From Proteobacteria bacterium UBA5122 (lineage in GTDB: Bacteria > Pseudomonadota > Gammaproteobacteria > Tenderiales > Tenderiaceae): a stretch of 44,834 nt of DNA. The stretch covers positions 7,594 through 52,427 of the forward strand of contig DHYU01000085.1 of NCBI GenBank assembly GCA_002415485.1. The letters run 5' to 3'. Each line of letters opens with the position of its first letter. Position 1 is the stretch's first letter. The notes under the pieces are model-generated. The model was not told where the DNA came from, made no database searches, and worked only from the letters and a program-made list of their open reading frames with translations. The translations under genes were made by a program, and so were the position numbers. Shown here in pieces: positions 25,575 to 34,553 of the stretch.

Positions 25575-28278
25575 ATAATCTTACCTGAATCCCCATATTG
25601 ATGGAATGCCCATCTGAGTCACCCAACGAACCACTCTGATAGGCAACACGGGCATCCTCACCCTCGATCAGCTGAATCTCGTCCAACACAAAACCAACCT
25701 CAAGATTGGACTCTTGCATGAAATAACTATATCCACCATAGAAACTGAAACGATTATCAAATCGATAATTCGCCCCCATACCAAAGGACATATTCCAGTT
25801 GCGGCGAAACATCTGAAATGACGTAGACGAGTCACGGTTCTGATATAGCGTCACACCTACAGCACCATTGAAAAATACCGACGTTTTGGAGGTTAACAAT
25901 TTATCCAGACGCCCCGTCAACCCATGGGAAACATAGGCATAATCATTCCCCAAAGACTGGCGATTATTATTCACAGTCAGGGAATACCCAAGCGAGGATG
26001 GCAAATCATAAAAGGTCTGTTGTCGCGTGACATTAACCGAATATGTATCCGCATCAAAGAATGGATTTTGTTCTGACAAAAAGTCCCGCGTAGAAACCTG
26101 AACCGAATACGAGACACCCTCATCTCCTGCCCAAGAAAGGCCATAAAAAACATTCTGAGAACGCGTGACACTTTGGTCCTCTCGTAACACGCCATAGCGA
26201 GAGGAGCGGGAAAAACCGACACTATGACTCAAGTCAAACAAACTATATTGCAGCGTTGGTGTTACACCAATATTCATGAAGTCATGCTGACCAACGTGAT
26301 AGGTTGAATATCCTGGCGCAAGCACTACTGAGGTACGGAAGTATTCATTGATCTTGTAGTTATAAACAACATTCGCCCCTGTACTCGAGCTATATTCGAA
26401 ACTATCTGCCCGAACCTGCGTATCTGCCGACAGCCCATAACTAAAACTATATGTAAAGCCGTTAATTCGCTGCTGCAAACGCTTCATTCTATCGAGCGCA
26501 AAATCCTTCGCTCTATCTCGAATCCCCTCAACCAGGCTCGCTTTTTTATATTGAAGTATTGCCTCTTCTTCCTTCTCGGCACGTTCATAAGACATCGCCA
26601 AATTTATACGAGCCTCTATGTCATCGGGATACATCTCCATGACATTTAAATATCGCTCTATTGAAACTTCAACATTACCTCGCTGTGCAGCGACTTGTGC
26701 CAAACCTACCATTGCATCACGGTCATTTTCTTTCCTAGCCAATATCTGGCTATAGGCTTCCTCCGCCGCATCCCATTCAGCATCAGCCATACTGGCTTGT
26801 GCCTGCAACTTCAATAAACGCAACTCAACTTCATCGAACAACTCACCCTGATCCAGACTAACCAAGGCCTTCTTGTAATCTGCGATTGCTTCTTTATGCT
26901 GCCTACGCTGCTCATATAGATCACCACGCAGTTTATATGCTTCACCAAGCTCCGGATCTAGCTCAATAGCTCGCGCCAAAGCCTCCATCGCTTCTGCAAC
27001 AGCACCACTAGCCAAATAAGACTCAGACAATTTTAAATAACTATGGGGATTGGATGAATCAATCTCAACTTCATGCTCCATCGATTGCAAAGCGACATTG
27101 CTCTGCCGAATAGCAGCAATTCGTTCATCGCCTAATTCCTGCTGTAGCCTGAACATTGTTGCATTAACCGCATTGGCAAAAGGTGATGACTGGGCAGCGG
27201 CCCCAATCATATCCAAACTTTGCAAACCCTTATTGAACATCCCCCTCACTAGATATGTAATTGCCAACCGATACCTCGCCTCAATATCCAGGGGATTAAC
27301 CCGCAACACTCTATTCAGCAACGCCTCTGCTTCTTCCGGCTTCTTCTCTTCAATACGAACATTCGCGATTCCAGTCAAGGCAATCGTGTTATTCGGCTCC
27401 ATCGCCAAGGCTTCTGTGAATTGCTGTTCAGCGAGAACCAAATCGCCTTTTTGTTGATATTTTCGCCCTCGCGCCAAGAGCAGCTTCAGCTGCGCCTGCG
27501 TTGCCAAAGAGGCTCGCGAAATCATTTTTGTTACACGCTCATACGCCTCTTCTGCTTCTTCATACATCCCTTTAAGATCATAGATATTGCCAAGATAATA
27601 TCGATACGATGGATTACGTGGAATCTTCCGAATCAGCTCGGTGTAAATTGCTTCTGCTTCATCAAGACGCTGAACAAGGATAAAGAATGATGCAACGACA
27701 TGCATAACCCCAGGATCTTCTGGATAATTTGCCATAAGCGCACCTGCGGTTGCAGACACATCAGCATACTCGCCAATCTGTGGGAAACGCCGCACCTTGA
27801 TTAGATCCATCTGCTTTCTGATTTCACCGTACATTGGATGCTCTGGGTGAACCATGCTGAGGATCTGTTGATATTGAACAAGCGCCTCATCATAGGCCCG
27901 GGTTTCACCCAATGCCTTAGCAAAGGCCATCCTAGGCAGCGGCTGGTCCGGTGACAACTCTATACTTCTATTAACAAAACCAAAGCCCCTTTGATAATCG
28001 CCGCTTTGGAAGCTGAGTATTGCCAAATGATAAAAGGCCTCAGCCTGACGATCATCCATGCGCACAACCTGCAAAAATACCTGTGCAGCTTCAGACATAT
28101 TGCCAGCACCAAGCAAGTCTCGGCCCTTTTGCATAAGCTGCCCGACTTCATTTACCGAGGCAGAGGCTGGGGCCAACACTTGGGCCTGAACATCTAAATT
28201 GATTATTCCGACAGCAACACCAATATACGCCGCCACCAGACAGGCTTTGAAACGTGCTGCCTTATGTGGCGCTGTCAT
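25573..28278 (-). CDS. TPR protein with C-terminal outer-membrane beta-barrel
   Basis: 901 residues. Signal peptide (CLVAAYIGVAVGIINLDVQAQ) followed by ~560 residues of tetratricopeptide repeats; examples are EAAQVFLQVVRMDDRQAEAFYHLA and EAMEALARAIELDPELGEAYKLRG. The last ~290 residues have alternating amphipathic strands and end in VRL, like an outer-membrane barrel (GYSTYHVGQ, FYGGYSYFMQE). This TPR-plus-barrel layout is seen in exopolysaccharide exporters (PgaA, PelB) and in Slam-type translocators. The start is fixed by a TGATG overlap with the upstream gene; a longer start at 28314 lies inside it. It is the last gene of the export operon. Confidence 0.82.
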   Translation of the reverse strand: MTAPHKAARFKACLVAAYIGVAVGIINLDVQAQVLAPASASVNEVGQLMQKGRDLLGAGNMSEAAQVFLQVVRMDDRQAEAFYHLAILSFQSGDYQRGFGFVNRSIELSPDQPLPRMAFAKALGETRAYDEALVQYQQILSMVHPEHPMYGEIRKQMDLIKVRRFPQIGEYADVSATAGALMANYPEDPGVMHVVASFFILVQRLDEAEAIYTELIRKIPRNPSYRYYLGNIYDLKGMYEEAEEAYERVTKMISRASLATQAQLKLLLARGRKYQQKGDLVLAEQQFTEALAMEPNNTIALTGIANVRIEEKKPEEAEALLNRVLRVNPLDIEARYRLAITYLVRGMFNKGLQSLDMIGAAAQSSPFANAVNATMFRLQQELGDERIAAIRQSNVALQSMEHEVEIDSSNPHSYLKLSESYLASGAVAEAMEALARAIELDPELGEAYKLRGDLYEQRRQHKEAIADYKKALVSLDQGELFDEVELRLLKLQAQASMADAEWDAAEEAYSQILARKENDRDAMVGLAQVAAQRGNVEVSIERYLNVMEMYPDDIEARINLAMSYERAEKEEEAILQYKKASLVEGIRDRAKDFALDRMKRLQQRINGFTYSFSYGLSADTQVRADSFEYSSSTGANVVYNYKINEYFRTSVVLAPGYSTYHVGQHDFMNIGVTPTLQYSLFDLSHSVGFSRSSRYGVLREDQSVTRSQNVFYGLSWAGDEGVSYSVQVSTRDFLSEQNPFFDADTYSVNVTRQQTFYDLPSSLGYSLTVNNNRQSLGNDYAYVSHGLTGRLDKLLTSKTSVFFNGAVGVTLYQNRDSSTSFQMFRRNWNMSFGMGANYRFDNRFSFYGGYSYFMQESNLEVGFVLDEIQLIEGEDARVAYQSGSLGDSDGHSINMGIQVRL

Positions 28279-29189
28279 CAAAAATGAAGCCCAAATCGAA
28301 ATAAAGCCTTCCAACCATCAAAACTGAGCTTCATATCATCATAATCATCTGCATCAGTTGCCCCAGCATTTAATGACTGCAAGCTACCATTTGGACCAAC
28401 ACGCTGAGGTGACCATACAGTCAGGTTATCCGTTACCAAAAAGCTTACCTCTGAGGAGGCATCTCTTAATTTCATACGGCGCAATCCAATAAGATAAGAT
28501 GCTTCAAACCCCATAGACATCCAATCTCGGAAATAATATTCAAACCCGATTCCGGGTTGCACAGCCAGCAAACCCGTTGCTTGAGACTTGAGGATTAGTG
28601 TTTTATCCACCCCCTCAGCAGGACCTGTTAAAAAACTAAACGTAATATCTTCTCTATAGTCGATATCAAACAACTCATTCAATGTCGCTCGATAATAAAC
28701 ACTATATGTATCACGCCGCACGATCGTGCTGCGCAACCCAAAATAAAACTCATTATAGGAAATACGAGCAAGACGTTCATTGAAGACCTCAGCAGTTTCA
28801 CCCTGCACCGCAAACTCACCATACGCATGCGCCCGGCTTGTGGCCTCCCAGGTACTTAAACCCAGGATCAATTTTGTTTCTGCGCTATAAAACATACCCA
28901 ACTCAAAGCCAGCATTCATTGAAGGCTCAAGATCAGGCAATGGATTGTTGAAGCTCAGAATACGACGCTCGCCATCCCCTCCGGTCAACAGAATATTGGC
29001 CGCACCTATGATTGGTGACTTGAATTCTTGCTCACTTAATGCCTCGAGCGATGGATCATGCAGACCCGCAAAGAACTCTACACTTAATGTTTTATATTTT
29101 TCTTCTGCTGACGCACCACCACAGACACCAATAACGGTCAGCCCAAGCAATACACGCAACACTGATCTTACAACGTCATAGTGCCGCAT
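28278..29189 (-). CDS. Outer-membrane beta-barrel-like protein
   Basis: 303 residues with signal peptide (LRVLLGLTVIGVCGGASA). Many alternating strands (NEFYFGLRSTIV, YSVYYRATLNELF, FEYYFRDWMSMGFEASYLIG) and a C-terminal GWKALFRFGLHF ending in Phe, a classic barrel-insertion signal. No family recognised. Its start overlaps the RND gene by 14 nt and its stop overlaps the TPR-barrel start by 1 nt, so it is part of the same coupled operon. A role as outer-membrane subunit of the exporter is inferred. Confidence 0.75.
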   Translation of the reverse strand: MRHYDVVRSVLRVLLGLTVIGVCGGASAEEKYKTLSVEFFAGLHDPSLEALSEQEFKSPIIGAANILLTGGDGERRILSFNNPLPDLEPSMNAGFELGMFYSAETKLILGLSTWEATSRAHAYGEFAVQGETAEVFNERLARISYNEFYFGLRSTIVRRDTYSVYYRATLNELFDIDYREDITFSFLTGPAEGVDKTLILKSQATGLLAVQPGIGFEYYFRDWMSMGFEASYLIGLRRMKLRDASSEVSFLVTDNLTVWSPQRVGPNGSLQSLNAGATDADDYDDMKLSFDGWKALFRFGLHF

Positions 29190-31650
29190 TAGGATTTACA
29201 CCCGATACTTTCAATGGAGAGCGCACAAGAAGACTAAGCAATGGCAATACTACAAGCGCGATCAAGCAGCTTAGTAGCATATAGATAACGACAAAAATTC
29301 CCAATTTTGCATGCGGAGGGAACTCAGACAACAGCAACACAGAGAATCCCGCAACCACTACTACAGCGTTTATCACGATCGCCCGTCCGACATTCGCCAT
29401 GCTTGAGATAATTGCAGTCCGCACACATGACTCCTGCTTTAAAGCTGCTATAAAATGAAATGTGTAATGCACAGCGTAATCGACACCAACACCGATTGCC
29501 AATCCAGCAGCTAACGCAGTTGACACATCCAATGGAACCGACAACCAACCCGCGCCACCAGCAACAAAAACAGTTGCAAGCGTTACGGGCAACACAATCA
29601 TTAATGAAACAGCAACTCGGCGGAAGATCAATAACGCCAATATTAGAATTGCAATCTTTGAGAATAGAATCGCCGCCCCCTGGCTCTGTATTAGCAAGTC
29701 GGCCCATACATACGAATTATTTCCAGAGCCGGCATAATTTACACTAACCAACTCATCCTCAAATATCAGCCTCGCCTGCTCATCGATACTGTCGATTATA
29801 GTTCGCAGAACAGCCGTCTGATCCGTTCGAATAATTACTGACAGATTTGCTGTTTTGTACCCATAATCAATAACCTCATCCAATAATTCTGGCTGACCTG
29901 ATATGGAGTATAAATACAAATAACCTGCCACTTCAGCATCCGTGGCGGGCAAAATATTGTATGCCTCGTCATCTGAATGCAAAACCTTATTCATTGACGA
30001 GATATAGTCAACTATTGACAACGTACTTCCGACACCACTCAATGTATCGGCATACTCCTGCAACTTACCAAGCTTCTTTAACAGGGCTTGTGACTTGAAC
30101 GCACCATGGTTTTCAGCCTCTACTACCACATTTAATACTGTTGCCCCACTCATATGGGTATTCAATATTTCGGTCGCTTGTGAGACCTCGCTTTCTTTCT
30201 TGAAATCACTCATCCAGCTTGAGTTGACCGTCACCGAAGTCGCCCCCCATGCACCAATCAACAGCAAACCTGTTATTGCCATCGTTGACGCCACCGGCCA
30301 AGCAAGCAAACCTGAGCCAAGCCTTGCTAAGACATATGACAATTTGTCTTGCGCTTCATATACCCTCAATGCTCGTCGCTTTGCCAAATAACCACCCACC
30401 TTAGGCTTCATAATTGTCAACAGCGCGCCCGCCAATGCTACGGTAAGCAACCAGCTTATTAGCACTCCTATCAGGGTAAAAATACCAAACACTTTGAATG
30501 GTGGCATTTCTGCAAATAGTAGCGCCAAAAATCCGATGCCGGTGGTAACTGTTGTGATTAGCAAAGGAGGTCCCAATGTGGTTAGCGTCTGGTACACGAC
30601 ATTTGCCGACTCTGGCTGCTCACTTTCCAGTACATTCGTATAGTATCGATTCAACAAATGCACCGAATCCGCAATTCCTACCGCCACCAACACTACAGGT
30701 AACATTGTTGATATCGTATACATTGGAACATCAAACGCAGCCATCACCCCCAATGTCCAGATCACGGATAAACTCATAACAATAAGCGGTATAAAAACTC
30801 CTCGGCCCGTTTTGAATATCACGAGAAGGATGACGGCCATAACCCCCGCCAGCATCGGCAACATTGTTTTTATATCAGATATAGCATTCAACCCCGACGT
30901 AACTTCTATCGCCGGCCGCCCTGCGATTAACAACTCATCGCCATTTGTTATGCTTACATCACTTTCACCCCAATTCCCGTCATTTCTTTTCGAAATTTCA
31001 GGTTGTGACTCCTCATTGCTCCACGTTTCTGATCCACCACCCCACCACTGACGCCAATTATCCCCGCCTTGACCCTGCTCTTGCTGTATAAGTGCACGTA
31101 TTTGCCAATAAGCCTGATATCTTGCTACCGCCCCCTCCTTGACCTTTGCGCGGATCACTGTAACTTTTTCATCTGCCGACACCACATTACCAATCAAGAT
31201 ATCTGAATTTTTTACAACTGCACGTCTCAGATTCTCTAGGTCTTCCATTGTCGCAGGAGGCTTAGGCATAACTCTTTCTGTGACAAGCTCCGTATCATTG
31301 CCACTAAAGACCGTAGCCGTCGACAGAGATACAACATCTAAGTCTCGATTAGCTACAATAGGGTCCAATTTAGAAATTTTCGCCGTTAACCTTTCAACCC
31401 TTTCCAATGTTTCCGGGTTATATATACCGCTATCATTTTTTATCACGACTATCAGCGCATCTCTCACGCCAAATAGTTCTTCAATCTTTTCATCATATTT
31501 AATTGCAGGATGACCACTCGGCATGTACACCCGCGCATCGGTTTCCCATCGAAGATTATTTAGATTGAAAAACATCCATACACTGACCAGCACAATGATC
31601 AGCAATATTGACTTCGGGTAGGTGACAACTAATTTATAGAAGTGCTTCAT
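29176..31650 (-). CDS. MMPL/RND family transporter (HpnN-like)
   Basis: 824-residue inner-membrane transporter. N-terminal TM (ILLIIVLVSVWMFFNL), periplasmic loop with WETDARVYMPSGHPAI typical of the HpnN/MMPL subgroup, first TM bundle (MLAGVMAVILLVIFKTG through LLTVALAGALLTIM), second TM and loop, and a second bundle with GIGVDYAVHYTFHF. The first half has the equivalent GIADSVHLLNRYYT. Members move lipids, hopanoids or lipid-linked products. Residues 189-231 carry an unusual Trp- and Gly-rich insertion (GGDNWRQWWGGGSETW). It follows the DUF1302 barrel by 12 nt and overlaps the next gene by 14 nt. Substrate unknown. Confidence 0.9.
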   Translation of the reverse strand: MKHFYKLVVTYPKSILLIIVLVSVWMFFNLNNLRWETDARVYMPSGHPAIKYDEKIEELFGVRDALIVVIKNDSGIYNPETLERVERLTAKISKLDPIVANRDLDVVSLSTATVFSGNDTELVTERVMPKPPATMEDLENLRRAVVKNSDILIGNVVSADEKVTVIRAKVKEGAVARYQAYWQIRALIQQEQGQGGDNWRQWWGGGSETWSNEESQPEISKRNDGNWGESDVSITNGDELLIAGRPAIEVTSGLNAISDIKTMLPMLAGVMAVILLVIFKTGRGVFIPLIVMSLSVIWTLGVMAAFDVPMYTISTMLPVVLVAVGIADSVHLLNRYYTNVLESEQPESANVVYQTLTTLGPPLLITTVTTGIGFLALLFAEMPPFKVFGIFTLIGVLISWLLTVALAGALLTIMKPKVGGYLAKRRALRVYEAQDKLSYVLARLGSGLLAWPVASTMAITGLLLIGAWGATSVTVNSSWMSDFKKESEVSQATEILNTHMSGATVLNVVVEAENHGAFKSQALLKKLGKLQEYADTLSGVGSTLSIVDYISSMNKVLHSDDEAYNILPATDAEVAGYLYLYSISGQPELLDEVIDYGYKTANLSVIIRTDQTAVLRTIIDSIDEQARLIFEDELVSVNYAGSGNNSYVWADLLIQSQGAAILFSKIAILILALLIFRRVAVSLMIVLPVTLATVFVAGGAGWLSVPLDVSTALAAGLAIGVGVDYAVHYTFHFIAALKQESCVRTAIISSMANVGRAIVINAVVVVAGFSVLLLSEFPPHAKLGIFVVIYMLLSCLIALVVLPLLSLLVRSPLKVSGVNPNAAL

Positions 31651-31662
31651 TGTGTCTTCTTA

Positions 31663-33150
31663 TTAGAAAGAGTATTTAAACTCTACAAACACTCTGTCGT
31701 TGTCGTAGAAGTTACCTAAGAACTGTGCACGCTGAATATTCACATCAAATTGCTGACCTTGAACCAACCCACTGCTTGATCCAAAATCGGATGTAGAGCC
31801 CTCTAAAAAATCCGCCCCCACTGCAAATTGAAAGTTATTCGTAATTTGGAATATTGCCTTTGGCTTAATATATGTTTCTTTAAGGTCTACCAGATGCAGA
31901 TATAGCATTTGCACAACCATCGAGTACTGCGGAAACTCTCGCCTAATAAAGACGCTAAGTGATGTATCGACTTCGTCCTGTATTATCGTTTCGTCGTAGT
32001 CCAGTATCACCCACTGGGCAATACCATTCGCCACATCCCAACTCGCTAACACATACTCTATTCCAGCCCCCCAACGTATATGATCCCGCTGCGTCACACC
32101 ACTTGTATCAACGAATCCATCGCCGTTTTTATCCGCCGTATTTGACAATCCAAAGTACTTATCTTCGACATAGGCAAATTCTGCTTTAAATACCACATCT
32201 CCGATTTGTCGTACGGCAGTTCCTCCATACATTGATATTCTTGTGTATGCCGGATTAAATACTGGATCAACCGTACCATCCACACGAATAGTTCTAAATA
32301 ACACAGGGAAGTCATCCCATGTATAGAAATAACTGAGTGTGAATTCGGTATTGAACAAGTCAAACGACCAACGCGCACCGTATTCCGTGTTATACAAATT
32401 CCATGATTCTGGATATCGCGTACCTGGTGACTCCTCCTGAAGTTGCCACTCAGATCCTTTAGGCGCCGGCTTATGAAATTGTAATTCTGGAATGATTACA
32501 AACTGCAGATCTCCCAATGGCGAATAATAGTCTAGTTTTGCAGACCATAGAGCCATTCGATAATCTAGTAAATCAAGCAGAATGAGCTCTCTGAAATTCA
32601 TGGGATTGATCTCATCTACCACCCGTACCCCTTCGAGAACTCCCCAGATGATGTATTGCTTGCCGAGCCTCAAATCCCAGCTTGATGCATAGTAGTCTAG
32701 ATATAATTCTCTGATGTCTGCCACTGGAGAATCTTTCTCCTGCGGCAAATTAACAATGAACTGGAGAGGCTCGCCTTCATTTCTCTCCAAGCGTGCAGCA
32801 ATAGTCTCGTAATTAAAAATATCGTAGGCGAGATCGTAGTATGCCCAACTAGTGAAATTTACCGCTGCAGATTCCCCTAAATCAGTTTGTAGATTCAGGT
32901 AAACAATATTTCTGATTTTAGTTATAGATCGTGGCTCACGAATCCTGTAGGCAGTTTCGTTTTTTAAATAGCCACTATAATTTATCCCCGACAACCAATC
33001 CCAGCCTTCCTCTGATGAATCAGACTGTATCGCCAAGTCATAGAATTCATCATCTGTCGCCGAAGACGCCTCATTCCATTCTTGAGCGCCCGTCAACACA
33101 GGGAGAATCAGCATCACTGCTGCTAGGTAGCTCCTTGCTGCTAATTTCAC
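31663..33150 (-). CDS. DUF1302-type outer-membrane beta-barrel protein
   Basis: 495 residues with a signal peptide (AAVMLILPVLTGAQ). Motifs that I recognise from DUF1302-like proteins: LYLDYYASSWDLRLGKQYIIWG, VVDEINPMNFRELILLDLLDYR and a C-terminal VFVEFKYSF ending in Phe. Strong alternating strand pattern. Such barrels are repeatedly found beside MMPL/RND and LolA-like genes in proteobacteria and are presumed to form the outer-membrane part. Ribosome site GGGG 8 nt before ATG. It lies 12 nt after the RHH/zinc gene and 12 nt before the RND gene. The loop DKNGDGFVDTSG resembles a calcium loop. Confidence 0.8.
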   Translation of the reverse strand: MKLAARSYLAAVMLILPVLTGAQEWNEASSATDDEFYDLAIQSDSSEEGWDWLSGINYSGYLKNETAYRIREPRSITKIRNIVYLNLQTDLGESAAVNFTSWAYYDLAYDIFNYETIAARLERNEGEPLQFIVNLPQEKDSPVADIRELYLDYYASSWDLRLGKQYIIWGVLEGVRVVDEINPMNFRELILLDLLDYRMALWSAKLDYYSPLGDLQFVIIPELQFHKPAPKGSEWQLQEESPGTRYPESWNLYNTEYGARWSFDLFNTEFTLSYFYTWDDFPVLFRTIRVDGTVDPVFNPAYTRISMYGGTAVRQIGDVVFKAEFAYVEDKYFGLSNTADKNGDGFVDTSGVTQRDHIRWGAGIEYVLASWDVANGIAQWVILDYDETIIQDEVDTSLSVFIRREFPQYSMVVQMLYLHLVDLKETYIKPKAIFQITNNFQFAVGADFLEGSTSDFGSSSGLVQGQQFDVNIQRAQFLGNFYDNDRVFVEFKYSF

Positions 33151-33162
33151 AAGCCCCGCCGC

Positions 33163-33561
33163 TCATATCTTACTGCTGCAAATTGCGCATAATAACACAG
33201 GCTCCCGCCCCCCCACTCCCAAGGTCGCACTTTCGCCTGCTGCCATCGGAGCATTACACCCACTGCAATTAATACCTCTATTTAAGCGGATGCTCTCCCA
33301 CCCTAGCACATCATGATACTTTGTATTTGCTACCGCCTTCTCTTCGACAGCACCAGCCATCGACGCACCAGCTCGACTCTCTTCTGGGAAAGCATCCATC
33401 AATATATTTCTTATCAAAATAGACACAGGGATTCCTTGTTCTTTTGCTCTCCTTAAAACCCTATCCCTCAACTCTTTTGGTACACGTGCTCCTAAGTATT
33501 CTTCTTTTCTTTTCATCGCAACAGAGATCGCACGTTGCCTCGCACTTTCATATCGATCCAT
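33163..33561 (-). CDS. Ribbon-helix-helix-like protein with C-terminal zinc-binding domain
   Basis: 132 residues. Residues ~22-58 (EYLGARVPKELRDRVLRRAKEQGIPVSILIRNIL) fit a ribbon-helix-helix DNA-binding fold: a beta strand, helix, turn, helix. Residues ~98-130 hold two Cys pairs (INCSGCNAPM and LLCAICSSKI) that would bind one zinc. Combined, this is an unusual architecture; I know no named family. Good ribosome site (GAGAGGTGAGG). Lies between the LolA-like gene (79-nt gap upstream) and the DUF1302 gene (12 nt downstream), so it may regulate the operon or respond to a metal or redox signal. The function is inferred only from domains. Confidence 0.65.
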   Translation of the reverse strand: MDRYESARQRAISVAMKRKEEYLGARVPKELRDRVLRRAKEQGIPVSILIRNILMDAFPEESRAGASMAGAVEEKAVANTKYHDVLGWESIRLNRGINCSGCNAPMAAGESATLGVGGREPVLLCAICSSKI

Positions 33562-33640
33562 CCAGCCTCACCTCTCTTCTCTTCTAAAAATGCATGCTAG
33601 CTAGAAGTGTGAGACATTGTTATACAAGCGTCAAACGTTA

Positions 33641-34471
33641 TTATTCTCTATAGCCCCTACGCAATTCGCGCTCGGTAAACAATCGATCAGAAAGATTCAC
33701 ATTAAACTCAACATCGTATACCTTAAATATCGATGAATGCCCCGTTTGGATATTTCGAACGGTAACCACATCCCACGCCCATGCCCCTGACACCGCCTGC
33801 CAACTTAATTCCTGAACTTTCAATAAATCTTCGCTCTTATCATAAAACTCAGTTTTTACCCGATGACAGTCTGCCCAACTTTGCCCTTTTTTATACCAAG
33901 AGCGCCGCTTTGAATATAGCTTCGGCTCTGCTACGGGCCTGCTATCTACTACGAAAAACTCATCCGTTATTAAATCTGATACCAATTCATGTTGATCTGC
34001 ACTTATAGATCGATCATCTATATCACCATAACTCAAATCCGACCCCAGAAAACTATCCCCTGGATCTCGAACTGACACACGCCGGATTTTTTTCATCGAA
34101 GGTAGATATAACCACTGGTCAGGCGCCTTACCACTATTTGCCTTATATCCCCAGCGCAGAAAACCCGTCCCCTCTCCTTCTGGAGGAAAGACTGTATACA
34201 ACACCATCTTATCGAACAGCTCTCCCTCATTCGAACTGTCTTTCCATAGACGCCGATAAATACTCTTTTTCTCTGCGTTTGCCGCATTAATCAAAGATAT
34301 TTCCAGCATAGACCGCTGATCTTGACCTGGCGATTTATAATCGCACAAACGCACTATTTCATCAGCCTCCTGCCCTATTACACCTTCAACCTCCGCCGCA
34401 ACAGAACCATTTAGCGCAACTAAAAGCACCAGCCCTAATTTCAAAGCAATTGCATTCTTCGCACAAAACAC
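33641..34471 (-). CDS. LolA-like outer-membrane lipoprotein-sorting protein
   Basis: 276 residues with a signal peptide (LKLGLVLLVALNGSVAA). Mature part matches the LolA-like sorting proteins found with MMPL transporters: FLRWGYKANSGKAPDQWLYLPSMKKIRRVSVRDPGDSFLGSDLSYGDI and YSKRRSWYKKGQSWADCHRVKTEFYD. These carry hydrophobic cargo across the periplasm. Start is GTG 34471 with AGGA 9 nt upstream, as no in-frame ATG precedes the signal. It is the first gene of the export operon, 82 nt downstream of a secreted protein gene with a hairpin terminator between, so it likely has its own promoter or relies on readthrough. Confidence 0.85.
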   Translation of the reverse strand: MFCAKNAIALKLGLVLLVALNGSVAAEVEGVIGQEADEIVRLCDYKSPGQDQRSMLEISLINAANAEKKSIYRRLWKDSSNEGELFDKMVLYTVFPPEGEGTGFLRWGYKANSGKAPDQWLYLPSMKKIRRVSVRDPGDSFLGSDLSYGDIDDRSISADQHELVSDLITDEFFVVDSRPVAEPKLYSKRRSWYKKGQSWADCHRVKTEFYDKSEDLLKVQELSWQAVSGAWAWDVVTVRNIQTGHSSIFKVYDVEFNVNLSDRLFTERELRRGYRE

Positions 34472-34511
34472 GATTCGCTTCCTACATTTCCATTTGATAT
34501 GTCATAAACGC

Positions 34512-34539
34512 AAAAGAGGGGCCTAAGCCCCTCTTTTTT
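34512..34539. terminator. Rho-independent terminator after secreted protein gene
   Basis: Stem AAAAGAGGGGC / GCCCCTCTTTT around a CTAA loop, T-run TTTTTT on the + strand and TTTT on the - strand. It sits 14 nt past the stop of the secreted protein gene on the - strand and probably ends or attenuates its transcript before the LolA-like gene. Confidence 0.8.
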
Positions 34540-34553
34540 CCACCTAGCCTAGC

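Noticed and set aside
33590..33605. CTAGCTAG palindrome near the RHH gene as an operator
   Set aside because: Short and AT-rich, no second copy seen near the operon; not enough support to call a site.
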